IMG/VR virus record: IMGVR_UViG_3300045135_000726
Span: 1 to 26,565 of that record
Source: a virus
Reading direction: 5' to 3' (one strand)
DNA length: 26,565 bases
Shown: positions 1 to 6,250 of the stretch, in pieces
Position numbering within the stretch: the first letter of the stretch is position 1
How the letters are laid out: every line of letters begins with the position of its first letter
Translations under genes and position numbers: made by a program
Notes under the pieces: generated by a model
Told to the model about the DNA's origin: nothing
What the model saw: only the letters and a program-made list of their open reading frames with translations
Database searches by the model: none

Positions 1-324
1 GCGAGTTACACCTTTCATTGCCTGTAACTCAAAAGCATCGAAGATCATATTGTGTAGCGTCATGTAACCACAGTCCATTCCACGACCATACATGCCTGGA
101 TCAAACCCAAACACTTCATACAGTGCGTGACGGTACGAACCACGATCTTTCACTTCTGCTTTGTACATTCGTTTGATTACAGCATAGAATGCATCTTCGC
201 GTTCTTCTTCAGTTAAACCATTCCACCATTCATCATTCTTGGCTTCATACTCTGCATGTGCTTGACGCTGTGCTTCACGTATTTCGTCTAAGGCAGCGAA
301 TAGTCCTTCTTTTTTATCACTCAT
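1..324 (-). CDS. Conserved-looking hypothetical protein, C-terminus cut by the window edge
   Basis: An open frame starts at ATG 324 and runs off the left edge after 108 codons. The product begins MSDKKEGLFAALDEIR and is rich in charged residues. It has a predicted helical N-terminal half (glutamate, lysine and arginine runs around residues 8-50) and a more mixed second half with Gly, Met and Tyr. I see no signal peptide, membrane segment or catalytic motif. Its start overlaps the stop of the upstream phosphoesterase gene by 8 bases (ATGAGTGA), the compact arrangement typical of this phage and a sign of translational coupling. I do not recognise the family. The reality of the gene rests on the uninterrupted frame and the overlap. 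Confidence 0.75.
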   Translation of the reverse strand, partial: MSDKKEGLFAALDEIREAQRQAHAEYEAKNDEWWNGLTEEEREDAFYAVIKRMYKAEVKDRGSYRHALYEVFGFDPGMYGRGMDCGYMTLHNMIFDAFELQAMKGVTR

Positions 325-829
325 AAGTTCTCCATCCATCTCTTATCAATTGTAGATCAATTGGTTTATAATCTACATTCTCACAACATACATTGATGTA
401 ATTATCATCAGGCACAGTAGCAAAGTGAACGTGACCATGAATGTTCGGTTTGCCTCGCAGCTCAGCTGGATGCATAGGAGCATGACTAATCCAAAAACCA
501 TACTGACTTTTCAAACCATGAACTGCTCCAAACAACTCAACCATTCTACCTACATTAGCTAACCGATAAGCATTATCAGTATCGTGGTTACCCAAAATAA
601 TGCGAGTGTGAGCAAACCTTTCTGCAATAGGCTTACCATACTTCTCTAATACTTCAGCATCAAAAAACATATCACCCAACATCCATAGTGTATCGCGTTT
701 GTTACCAGTCTTCATGATGTTCTCAAAGATCAACTCGTCATTCTCTTCGTGACAAGAAAACTGTGTGCGATACTTACTAATGCCGCGATGGCCAAAATGA
801 CAATCGCTAATAAACCATACTCTACTCAT
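317..829 (-). CDS. Calcineurin-like metallophosphoesterase
   Basis: A 170-residue protein with the ordered metal-binding motifs of the calcineurin-like phosphoesterase superfamily. These are SDCHFGH near residue 8 (the usual D-x-H), GDMFFD around residue 53, GNHDTD around residue 81, then HAPMHP and a closing HGHVH. The full motif set suggests an active two-metal hydrolase on a phosphoester. The substrate (nucleotide, cyclic nucleotide or RNA end) cannot be told from sequence. I chose ATG 829, which overlaps the upstream stop by 8 bases; an in-frame TTG at 844 would add five residues but is less likely. Small phosphoesterases of this type occur in many tailed phages. The gene sits in a chain of overlapping small genes downstream of dCMP deaminase. 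Confidence 0.85.
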   Translation of the reverse strand: MSRVWFISDCHFGHRGISKYRTQFSCHEENDELIFENIMKTGNKRDTLWMLGDMFFDAEVLEKYGKPIAERFAHTRIILGNHDTDNAYRLANVGRMVELFGAVHGLKSQYGFWISHAPMHPAELRGKPNIHGHVHFATVPDDNYINVCCENVDYKPIDLQLIRDGWRTYE

Positions 830-1034
830 TTTTATAATACTCAAAGTTACCGAAGATTTCAGGAGCCTGTTCTGCTGCTTGTATCATGTCATACTCACCT
901 GGATAATGCTTTAAGCAGCTTTTTGCTTCCGCTAATAAATCTTCATAGTGGTGGGCATACTCACCTTTCAAAATAGCAACTAGAAACTGTTCGGTTCGTA
1001 ATACAGAATTGCGCCTTTCGTAGTTCATCGTCAT
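822..1034 (-). CDS. Small hypothetical protein (70 aa)
   Basis: A 70-residue product with no membrane segment and no recognised motif. It begins MTMNYERRNSVLRTEQ and is mostly helical in character, with acidic and aromatic residues spread through it. The ATG at 1034 shares its last base position with the TAA stop of the upstream gene (TAATG), and its own stop overlaps the start of the phosphoesterase gene. This tight packing on both sides is the main evidence that it is expressed. A second in-frame ATG two codons in (1028) is an alternative start. I do not recognise the family. Confidence 0.7.
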   Translation of the reverse strand: MTMNYERRNSVLRTEQFLVAILKGEYAHHYEDLLAEAKSCLKHYPGEYDMIQAAEQAPEIFGNFEYYKNE

Positions 1035-1216
1035 TACTTTATATCCTCAACATACATCGCAAAAAACTTTCTCAACATCCACCGTTGAAATCTGTTTGGT
1101 TTAACACAACAGTAGGATTCGAACACCATGTTTGCATCTTTACCGATTCGCATCTGCATGTTGGGTTTCGGCGGTGGTGTAAATATTTTATACTGTTCTG
1201 ATATTCGTGTGTCCAT
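1034..1216 (-). CDS. Small basic hypothetical protein (60 aa)
   Basis: A 60-residue protein with a basic C-terminal half. A proline-rich patch (TPPPKPN) lies near residue 13, and a tryptophan and several arginines near the end (RFQRWMLRKFF). I take ATG 1216, which forms a TGATG junction with the upstream stop, rather than the GTG one codon earlier. The stop forms a TAATG junction with the next gene. No domain is recognised; the aromatic and basic C-terminus could bind nucleic acid or sit at a membrane surface, but that is only a guess. Confidence 0.65.
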   Translation of the reverse strand: MDTRISEQYKIFTPPPKPNMQMRIGKDANMVFESYCCVKPNRFQRWMLRKFFAMYVEDIK

Positions 1217-1506
1217 CACTCTACCTCGACAAACAGACCTTCAGCACCACGATCCATGATTCGAGTCACAGTCAAAGGTTCTTGTTCAGTTCCTTCGTGA
1301 ATCTGATCCCAATAGATTTTACCACCAACTTCAACGAATGGTCCACCACTTGGATCAAAGAAACCAAGATCGTCCATATCAATACCATCTTGATATTCTC
1401 GACCACCGAAGCGCATATGGTTCATACTGCCTTCGTCCATATTGAAACGATAGAGATTATCATCATACTTGACAAAACAATACTCAACACCGTATCTATT
1501 TTTCAT
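1216..1506 (-). CDS. Hypothetical acidic protein (96 aa)
   Basis: A 96-residue acidic protein rich in Gly, Asp, Glu and aromatic residues, consistent with a small beta-rich fold. Recognisable stretches are VEYCFVKYDDNLYRF near the start and GGPFVEVGGKIYWDQI in the middle. There is no signal peptide, membrane segment or known catalytic motif. The start ATG 1506 lies inside the end of the dCMP deaminase gene (11-base overlap), and the stop overlaps the next start by one base, so it is probably translated with its neighbours. Function unknown. Confidence 0.7.
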   Translation of the reverse strand: MKNRYGVEYCFVKYDDNLYRFNMDEGSMNHMRFGGREYQDGIDMDDLGFFDPSGGPFVEVGGKIYWDQIHEGTEQEPLTVTRIMDRGAEGLFVEVE

Positions 1507-1939
1507 TCAACTTCTCCCATTTCTCTACTTTCAATCCGCACTTCAGTAGGAACTCTAAACCAGCAGTACCTTTCGGATACTCATCACGATATACTATTCT
1601 ATCAATTCCTGACTGATATGTCAACTTCGCACAATCGAGGCAAGGTAGCATTGTGCAGTACAGTGTCGCACCTTCACACGATTCGGTACTTCGTGCGACC
1701 TTGGCAATGGCGTTCGTCTCGGCGTGTAACACTTCAGGTTTGGTTTTCAGTGTCTGGTCGTATTCTGTTATCACAACATCTTCGCAGTTGTTATCCCAAC
1801 CACTTGGCATACCGTTGTAACCAACACTCAACACACGATTGTCTTTTACGACACAACATCCGACCTTCGCTCGTCTCGCACTACTCAACTGCGAAAACGT
1901 TTGCGCTATCGCCATGTATGCATTATCCCACTTGTTCAT
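1496..1939 (-). CDS. cd: Deoxycytidylate (dCMP) deaminase
   Basis: A 147-residue zinc-dependent deaminase of the dCMP/ComE family, equivalent to T4 gene cd. It converts dCMP to dUMP and so feeds thymidylate synthesis during phage DNA replication. The zinc site is intact: HAE at residues 72-74, where Glu is the proton shuttle, and the P-C-x-x-C motif at 99-103. The N-terminal VGCCVVKDNRVLSVGYNGMP stretch is typical of the family. I chose ATG 1939 because a good ribosome site (AGGTGA) lies about 8 bases upstream; a TTG at 1945 would add two residues. T4's enzyme is longer (about 190 residues) and allosteric, so this is a compact version. If the phage modifies cytosines (see the methyltransferase genes), it would also influence the dCTP/dTTP balance. 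Confidence 0.95.
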   Translation of the reverse strand: MNKWDNAYMAIAQTFSQLSSARRAKVGCCVVKDNRVLSVGYNGMPSGWDNNCEDVVITEYDQTLKTKPEVLHAETNAIAKVARSTESCEGATLYCTMLPCLDCAKLTYQSGIDRIVYRDEYPKGTAGLEFLLKCGLKVEKWEKLNEK

Positions 1940-1941
1940 AA

Positions 1942-2100
1942 TCAATCACCTAGCATCGCAAGGAATGCTTTAATACCATAGATAATAATACATGTTAACA
2001 CAATACCACCTATCGTGTCAACATGATTTGAAATAATTGAAAGGGCCGCGTCGGTAAGACTGTCGAAGAATGCGATTAGAAGTTTGATACTACTCGCCAC
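1942..2100 (-). CDS. Small membrane protein (52 aa, GTG start)
   Basis: A short frame from GTG 2100 to TGA 1942, ending two bases before the dCMP deaminase start. The product (VASSIKLLIAFFDSLTDAAL at the start) has a hydrophobic N-terminal helix and a second hydrophobic helix (GGIVLTCIIIYGIKAFLAML). It is therefore probably a small integral membrane protein with one or two spans. A purine-rich AGAAGGA sits just upstream of the GTG, but the spacing is short. It overlaps the upstream 39-residue gene by 11 bases. Evidence is positional and compositional only. Confidence 0.5.
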   Translation of the reverse strand: MASSIKLLIAFFDSLTDAALSIISNHVDTIGGIVLTCIIIYGIKAFLAMLGD

Positions 2101-2209
2101 GATCCTTCTCTCTCTTGGTCTTTACGTGATAGACCGTTGAATAAAACATCATAACAACAACATTGAATGCTAGCAAGTATATGAGTGCCCAACCCCAACT
2201 AGTCAACAT
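2090..2209 (-). CDS. Very small membrane protein (39 aa)
   Basis: A frame of 39 codons from ATG 2209 to TAG 2090. The first two thirds form one hydrophobic helix (SWGWALIYLLAFNVVVMMFY), followed by a strongly charged tail (HVKTKREKDRGE), the layout of a single-pass membrane protein with a cytoplasmic basic tail. The start overlaps the stop of the upstream gene by 11 bases, and a GGTGG sequence precedes it. The gene fills otherwise empty sequence between two well-supported genes, which supports it, but no homologue is recognised. Confidence 0.5.
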   Translation of the reverse strand: MLTSWGWALIYLLAFNVVVMMFYSTVYHVKTKREKDRGE

Positions 2210-2420
2210 CGCCACCATACCAATCAAGTGCTAACTTGAACGCAGAAATGTATTCGCTGATATACTGAATGTCCTTCACAGGATCACTATCGAACACACA
2301 GATACCATCACCATTCGAACGTTCCTCAAGACTCTGTTCGAGACCTTCAATGCTTTGTTTCAATTGCTGAACAATGATCGCATCAACCTGTTCGTCTTCC
2401 ATTTCAAATGTTACTTTCAT
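2199..2420 (-). CDS. Hypothetical acidic protein (73 aa)
   Basis: A 73-residue acidic, probably helical protein. It begins MKVTFEMEDEQVDAIIVQQL, followed by a Glu-rich segment (residues 24-35) and a second helix near the C-terminus (ISEYISAFKLALDWYGG). It has no membrane segment or catalytic motif. ATG 2420 lies within the 3' end of the upstream AbrB-like gene (17-base overlap), so translation is probably coupled. I do not assign a function. Confidence 0.7.
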   Translation of the reverse strand: MKVTFEMEDEQVDAIIVQQLKQSIEGLEQSLEERSNGDGICVFDSDPVKDIQYISEYISAFKLALDWYGGDVD

Positions 2421-2586
2421 CTTTCACCACCTTACTCAAAGTCCACGATCCGTCACCATTCTCAGTCCACACAACCTGATCACCAACCTCCCATCCTACT
2501 GATTCCATCAGCGCATCTGGAAATGATAAAATCAAATCATCTCCGTCTTGTTCAATTGGTAGAGTGTACGATGTTTTAATTTCCAT
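2404..2586 (-). CDS. AbrB/MazE-like small beta-barrel protein
   Basis: A 60-residue protein resembling the SpoVT/AbrB swapped-hairpin fold used by transition-state regulators and MazE-type antitoxins. The pattern is a strand leading to LSFPDALMESVGWEVGDQVVW and then ENGDGSWTLSK, matching the usual 'lP..l...lgw..Gd.v....' arrangement. Such proteins are usually dimeric DNA-binding proteins. No toxin partner is visible next to it. The gene starts at ATG 2586, one base into the stop of the dehydrogenase-like gene. The family call is by pattern only. Confidence 0.6.
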   Translation of the reverse strand: MEIKTSYTLPIEQDGDDLILSFPDALMESVGWEVGDQVVWTENGDGSWTLSKVVKDESNI

Positions 2587-3365
2587 TATTCACCTCTAAA
2601 TTTACTATTCACATTTAACATCGACTCAAGGAACTCAACATCAGCCCCGTTGAACTTGCCCATGTTCATTAGAGCATTTACGTCCTTGGGCAGACAATGA
2701 CCACCGAATCCAAACTTACCATCAGGTCCAGGTACTTGCGAGTGACTGGTGCCAATACGAGGATCAATTCCAATTGCATCCACCATCACATCGAAATCTT
2801 CGTAACCCATCGCATGATAGATCTGATACATTTGATTCCAAAACGTTACCTTCATTGCAAGGAAGTTGTTCTCAACGTACTTAGCGAATGCCGCTTGATC
2901 ACGTGAACAGAACTTCACGTCTTTGAGGTGCGGGAGCACAGGTTTGAATAACTCGTGCCAGTAACGCATCGAACCACCACCATAGATGGCAAACGTCTGA
3001 TTCAGAAACTCATCTGTTGGTGTGCGATTGCTGTTTGAACTTGCAAGGAACTCAGGACTGACCGTAATGTCCAGATGATCATTGACCTCTAGAATGTCTG
3101 GTGTCACCGCACTCTTGATCAGGTACTTGACATAACCATACTTCTCGAACACTGCCTCGACGTTCTTGCGTTCACAACAACCAGCATCATTCATAGGTGT
3201 TGCAACACACACGACCACACCATCGACTGGATCGCCCACGTTAGGGTCGTAATTATAACCCTTGAATGGGTCGTCGATATACACGTCGGCCCCGCTATGT
3301 TTTTCCAATGCCGCATGTACCGCTTGACCAACAGGTCCATAACCAGCAATTACAATTTTCTGCAT
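2586..3365 (-). CDS. UDP-glucose/GDP-mannose 6-dehydrogenase-like protein, short form
   Basis: A 259-residue relative of the UDP-glucose/GDP-mannose dehydrogenases, NAD-dependent enzymes that oxidise nucleotide sugars to uronic acids. It shows the Rossmann nucleotide loop GYGPVG near residue 8, the SPEFL motif near 103, the central-helix pattern AKYVENNFLAMKVTFWNQ (about 161-178) and the active-site motif GFGGHCLPKD with Cys224. It ends soon after the central domain. Family members are usually about 390-450 residues, so the C-terminal nucleotide-sugar domain is missing. It may be a genuine short phage form with altered substrate use, as seen in other marine T4-like phages. Start ATG 3365 forms a TGATG junction with the upstream gene; a TTG one codon earlier is possible. 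Confidence 0.85.
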   Translation of the reverse strand: MQKIVIAGYGPVGQAVHAALEKHSGADVYIDDPFKGYNYDPNVGDPVDGVVVCVATPMNDAGCCERKNVEAVFEKYGYVKYLIKSAVTPDILEVNDHLDITVSPEFLASSNSNRTPTDEFLNQTFAIYGGGSMRYWHELFKPVLPHLKDVKFCSRDQAAFAKYVENNFLAMKVTFWNQMYQIYHAMGYEDFDVMVDAIGIDPRIGTSHSQVPGPDGKFGFGGHCLPKDVNALMNMGKFNGADVEFLESMLNVNSKFRGE

Positions 3366-3541
3366 CAATCACTTCCCATAAAGTTGTCTAATAATTTTTC
3401 ACCCTTAGCATCTATGTATGTACACGCTTCGTGCAACTTCGTGACCAAGAAATAAGTCACATCCCACACAAGTACGGGTAATGCGACTAAAGTGATCTTA
3501 CCGACTCGCCGCCAGTTTATGTTTTCTAAATATTTTCTCAT
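3365..3541 (-). CDS. Small single-pass membrane protein (58 aa)
   Basis: A 58-residue protein with a basic N-terminus (MRKYLENINWRRVGK), one hydrophobic helix (ITLVALPVLVWDVTYFLV) and a charged tail, so probably a single-pass inner-membrane protein with its N-terminus inside. ATG 3541 overlaps the upstream stop by four bases (ATGA), and its stop overlaps the dehydrogenase start. An upstream GTG at 3553 would add four residues but is less likely. Function unknown. Confidence 0.65.
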   Translation of the reverse strand: MRKYLENINWRRVGKITLVALPVLVWDVTYFLVTKLHEACTYIDAKGEKLLDNFMGSD

Positions 3542-3690
3542 GATACATCCCACTCCAATATGCTAGCATCTACACCTTCACGCCCAAGCGTATCTACATG
3601 CGCTTGGGCTGAACTTTCGAAACAGTGAGTGGTGCTGTGCTCAACACCATCACTGTCTTTCCAAACCACAACGTAAACTATCATGTCCAT
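3538..3690 (-). CDS. Small hypothetical protein (50 aa) with a strong ribosome site
   Basis: A 50-residue product starting MDMIVYVVVWKDSDGVEHS. The start is well supported: AAGGAG stands six bases before ATG 3690, directly after the stop of the upstream gene at 3701. The same frame stays open further upstream inside that gene, but that part is an accidental overlap. The strand-strand-helix character (VYVVVWKDSDGVEHS, then FESSAQAHVDTL) suggests a tiny alpha/beta fold. No known family recognised. Confidence 0.7.
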   Translation of the reverse strand: MDMIVYVVVWKDSDGVEHSTTHCFESSAQAHVDTLGREGVDASILEWDVS

Positions 3691-3700
3691 ATCTATCTCC

Positions 3701-4258
3701 TTAGTAGTACCAAGAGTTGTAGTGCTTTGCTTCCGCAGTAGTAGGACGGGCAGAAGAGAAAGAATAAGTCTTGAACCCACCGTAGTTGTCAAGTCGTTTC
3801 TTGATCTCTTCACCGATGAAGGCGTTAGGAACCGCACGAACCATTCGAGACATGTTACCTTCAGAACCTTCGACAGTCTCACACGCAATCGGGCGAACAA
3901 CAACAGTCTTTGGTGAAGGTTTCGCAACAACTTGGTAGAGATCAACTTGGGTCTGTTCGAAACCCCAAGAGTCAACAAACAGATCACCAACCTTGACAGC
4001 GTTGGCACGCTCTTCTTTCTGCGCTTTCATGTCTAACTTGCGCTGGGCACGTGACTCGATCGCTTTGAGGTGAGACTTGATAAAACGCTCAAGTGCTTCG
4101 GTCATTCGCTCAAACGAAGAGTAACGGTAGTGAAACTCGTTCACGAAACCGAGACGGGCACGTTTAGAAGGGCGATCACATCGAGCAACAAGACGGTCAG
4201 TGTCGACAGTAAGATTGAAACCGTTGGCTTCGTAAGTGGCAATCAAATCGTTCATCAT
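3701..4258 (-). CDS. Hypothetical protein (185 aa), first gene of a promoter-led unit
   Basis: A 185-residue basic protein with no recognised domain. Residues 1-60 look alpha/beta. A long, highly charged helix follows (about 55-90, with ERFIKSHLKAIESRAQRK), then a beta-rich segment containing VKVGDLFVDSWGFEQ and a Tyr/Ser-rich tail. The mid-segment 'GD.f..SWG..QT..d.Y.V' hints at a small beta-barrel but is not diagnostic. It is the first gene after a strong terminator and an early-type promoter (-35 at 4337-4342, -10 at 4314-4319), with a hairpin-containing leader. It is thus probably made early and in quantity. I use ATG 4258; a second ATG follows at 4255, and an upstream TTG at 4282 is less likely. 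Confidence 0.75.
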   Translation of the reverse strand: MMNDLIATYEANGFNLTVDTDRLVARCDRPSKRARLGFVNEFHYRYSSFERMTEALERFIKSHLKAIESRAQRKLDMKAQKEERANAVKVGDLFVDSWGFEQTQVDLYQVVAKPSPKTVVVRPIACETVEGSEGNMSRMVRAVPNAFIGEEIKKRLDNYGGFKTYSFSSARPTTAEAKHYNSWYY

Positions 4259-4287
4259 AATATAGTCTCTCTCAAGGGTCAAAATTC

Positions 4288-4300
4288 GGGGTCTCTCCCC
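4288..4300 (-). promoter_or_regulatory. Small GC-rich hairpin in the mRNA leader
   Basis: The minus strand reads GGGG-AGAGA-CCCC, a four-base GC stem with a five-base loop, between the predicted transcription start (about 4307) and the ATG at 4258. It could protect the 5' end of the mRNA or affect translation. It is short, so its role is uncertain. Confidence 0.35.
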
Positions 4301-4313
4301 AACTCACAAAGCT

Positions 4314-4342
4314 ATTATCTCAGAAACCGCTGGGGATTGCAA
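4314..4342 (-). promoter_or_regulatory. Sigma70-type promoter for the 185-aa gene
   Basis: The minus strand has TTGCAA (4342-4337), a 17-base spacer and GATAAT (4319-4314). It lies just after the terminator of the preceding unit and about 50 bases before the start codon, exactly where a new transcription unit should begin. Confidence 0.75.
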
Positions 4343-4377
4343 CTCTTTTTAAAACATTTTTTAGATCAATTTGGCAT

Positions 4378-4401
4378 AAAAAAAGGGAGTTTAGAACTCC
4401 C
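4378..4401 (-). terminator. Rho-independent terminator after the modification cassette
   Basis: The minus strand reads GGGAGTT-CTA-AACTCCC (4401-4385) followed directly by seven T residues (4384-4378). This is a perfect 7-bp stem with a three-base loop and a U-run. It lies 15 bases after the stop of the ParB-like gene and closes that transcription unit. Confidence 0.93.
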
Positions 4402-4415
4402 TGTTATAATGCTTA

Positions 4416-5438
4416 CTACTTAATCAATGAGAATGGAACCAATTTTCCAAGGTCGTATTGATCTGAAAACTTTGGTGCCTGAGGAATAACACCAATGATT
4501 TCAAAGCGATCCTCGTAGGGAATGTTTCCAATATTGATGTGAGAACCAAGGTGGCTATCAACATTTGAATCCATCAAGCGGCAGTTCTGTTTAACCTTCT
4601 TGACAAACTCAAGGTGGTCCATCTTCACTTGGCTTTCGCGCCCAGATCCCGAAAACAAAATTACTTTAGCAGGTTTGCCTTTTTCTGAAGGTAATACCTC
4701 TCTGCAAAAGAAGCGTTCAGCGGAATTTGATCCGCTGGAAGTCAACAACTTCACACCAGAAAGATCGTGTCCATGGTTTTGTAACCACTCGATCCACTCA
4801 TCACGCGACTTTACGCGCACGTTAGTGTTACCTTCAGAACACTCTTTGAATACTCCATCGATGATGCGCGTGATCCAATGGCCACCTTTTTTATAAAAAG
4901 AGTAGATGTCACATTTCTCTTCGAAAAACTCCAAAAGATCATTGCGATCTAGGGCAACCTCTCCCTCTTGAACAACCTGCATTCCAGCAGAGACGAAGTC
5001 TTTCCAACCTAATGGGCCCGCGTAGGGGTGTTTGTTCGAAATAATACCCGCACCAATTTTATTGGATAAGGGTGTCTCGGAAGGTTTTTCGGTGAAAATT
5101 GCACACGGTATTTCACCAACCCCCAGTTTTTTCGTTTCTTTTGCGCGTGTGCGCCCATCTATAGCTTCGAATGCTGTGATGGAAAACATCGGAGGTTGAT
5201 ACGTTGGATCAAACCCGACTTCCGAAAGGGACAATCCCAGTGGTTCAGCATCTGGAGTACCTTTCTCACGTATGCCGAGATTATCGTCTGCTAGAAAATG
5301 GTTTACTGGACGAAACGCCATACCACAATAGACCAGATGGGGGAATTTCTCCTGCCAATATGCCATTGGGAACTTGGATTCTAGGATTTGAAGAATTGCT
5401 GTTTTTCCACCAAGGTGTGCATAGATATCATTAGTCAT
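4416..5438 (-). CDS. ParB/sulfiredoxin-like domain protein, possible DNA-modification partner
   Basis: A 340-residue protein. Residues about 38-115 resemble the ParB/Srx fold: a FRPVNHF segment, then ITAFEAIDGRTRAKETKKLG and GEIPCAIF, which match the family pattern 'iDG..R..A.kklG...ip..i'. ParB-fold proteins include CTP- or ATP-using enzymes (ParB, sulfiredoxin, the free serine kinase SerK) as well as DNA-binding proteins. The remaining 220 residues are not recognised. The gene has its own strong sigma70-type promoter and ribosome site (AAAGGAAA) and is followed by a terminator. It directly follows the CmoA-like and cytosine methyltransferase genes. A role in further modifying or recognising carboxymethylated cytosine is inferred from context only; an independent regulator or plasmid-type DNA-binding protein is the alternative. 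Confidence 0.6.
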   Translation of the reverse strand: MTNDIYAHLGGKTAILQILESKFPMAYWQEKFPHLVYCGMAFRPVNHFLADDNLGIREKGTPDAEPLGLSLSEVGFDPTYQPPMFSITAFEAIDGRTRAKETKKLGVGEIPCAIFTEKPSETPLSNKIGAGIISNKHPYAGPLGWKDFVSAGMQVVQEGEVALDRNDLLEFFEEKCDIYSFYKKGGHWITRIIDGVFKECSEGNTNVRVKSRDEWIEWLQNHGHDLSGVKLLTSSGSNSAERFFCREVLPSEKGKPAKVILFSGSGRESQVKMDHLEFVKKVKQNCRLMDSNVDSHLGSHINIGNIPYEDRFEIIGVIPQAPKFSDQYDLGKLVPFSLIK

Positions 5439-5516
5439 AAAATATTTCCTTTAAAGTTAAACATAAGTTCAGTTTTTGGTACACAGTTGCTTTCGCTTTC
5501 GTGTCACCGTTTTTAT

Positions 5517-5545
5517 ATAGTATCAAATTCAGATACCTTTGTCAA
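5517..5545 (-). promoter_or_regulatory. Strong sigma70-type promoter for the ParB-like gene
   Basis: The minus strand has consensus TTGACA (5545-5540), a 17-base spacer and TACTAT (5522-5517). The transcript would start near 5510, giving a leader of about 70 bases before ATG 5438. The -35 box touches the stop of the CmoA-like gene, so the ParB-like gene can be expressed without the two upstream genes. Confidence 0.85.
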
Positions 5546-6250
5546 CTATTTTATTGCAATTGCGCCAATAAAAAGATGATTCTGCCAAAAAGGATTGATC
5601 TTGTGTGGATCAAATCCTGCCGTCATCAACATGGAGTGTAGATCGTTCCATGTGTTTGGTTTTAACATGTGACGGAGTTCTCGTTCTTTGTCAAGAATAT
5701 CACTATCCGTAAAATTCTTTCTTTTGTAATCGTAGTATGTGAATGTAAGAATCTCTTGAATACGTGCACATCGAGCCATTGTCTTCTCAGAGAAAATAAA
5801 TGCACCACCAGACTCAAGACCATTATAAATTTGTTTGAGCACATCTCGTCGACTCGAAGGTGGCATGAACTGCAAGGTGAAAATTGAGGTAATCAACGAG
5901 CAGTTTTCGAATTTGAAGTTGCGTATGTCTTCGTTCAAAAACAATGCACCCCCAATACCTTCTTTTTTAATTTCATCCGATCGATTAGACATGTCTTTCA
6001 CAAACCCAGACGCATACTCAACACCAATGTAATTGGCATTGGGTGCAAAGGTGTGGTTCTGACGCATCATTGCATGAATGGTTTTACCCGTCGAACAACC
6101 AATATCAACAACGGTTTTATTGTCCTCGACAAAGTAACGCGACAGATTCACGATATCATTATGTAGTTCATTGTAACCACGAATCGAATGTTCGATGTGA
6201 TTATCAAAACCTTCGTCACGGTGCGCAAAGGTAAAATCAGGTTCTTTCAT
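5546..6250 (-). CDS. cmoA: CmoA-like carboxy-S-adenosylmethionine synthase
   Basis: A 234-residue Rossmann-fold SAM enzyme closely patterned on bacterial CmoA, which turns SAM and prephenate into carboxy-SAM (Cx-SAM). The SAM loop is VVDIGCSTGKT (residues 47-57). The segment SIFTLQFMPPSSRRDVLKQI and then GLESGGAFIFSEK (144-156) match the CmoA family core (NFTLQFL.P..R...L..IY.GL.PGGA...SEK). YYDYKRKNF (172-180) matches the HDFKR.NGY motif. An R-x-M-L motif at 193-196 places R193 where E. coli CmoA has R199, which from memory binds the Cx-SAM carboxylate. Ordinary CmoA serves tRNA cmo5U synthesis with CmoB, but no CmoB is present here. Instead the gene overlaps a cytosine DNA methyltransferase by 14 bases. 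I infer that it supplies Cx-SAM for DNA modification. Confidence 0.88.
   Translation of the reverse strand: MKEPDFTFAHRDEGFDNHIEHSIRGYNELHNDIVNLSRYFVEDNKTVVDIGCSTGKTIHAMMRQNHTFAPNANYIGVEYASGFVKDMSNRSDEIKKEGIGGALFLNEDIRNFKFENCSLITSIFTLQFMPPSSRRDVLKQIYNGLESGGAFIFSEKTMARCARIQEILTFTYYDYKRKNFTDSDILDKERELRHMLKPNTWNDLHSMLMTAGFDPHKINPFWQNHLFIGAIAIK

Noticed and set aside
1207-1941. Long plus-strand frame (244 codons) opposite the dCMP deaminase region
   Set aside because: It is antisense to two well-supported minus-strand genes, has low-complexity Ser/Thr/His-rich composition, and has no credible promoter or ribosome site.
1970-1998. Possible promoter TTAACA-17-TATTAA before dCMP deaminase
   Set aside because: Only moderate match in an AT-rich stretch inside a small coding frame; not distinguishable from chance.
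3691-4008. Upstream extension of the 50-residue gene frame
   Set aside because: The extension lies inside the 185-residue gene in another frame and is Arg/Leu-rich noise; AAGGAG directly before ATG 3690 fixes the true start.
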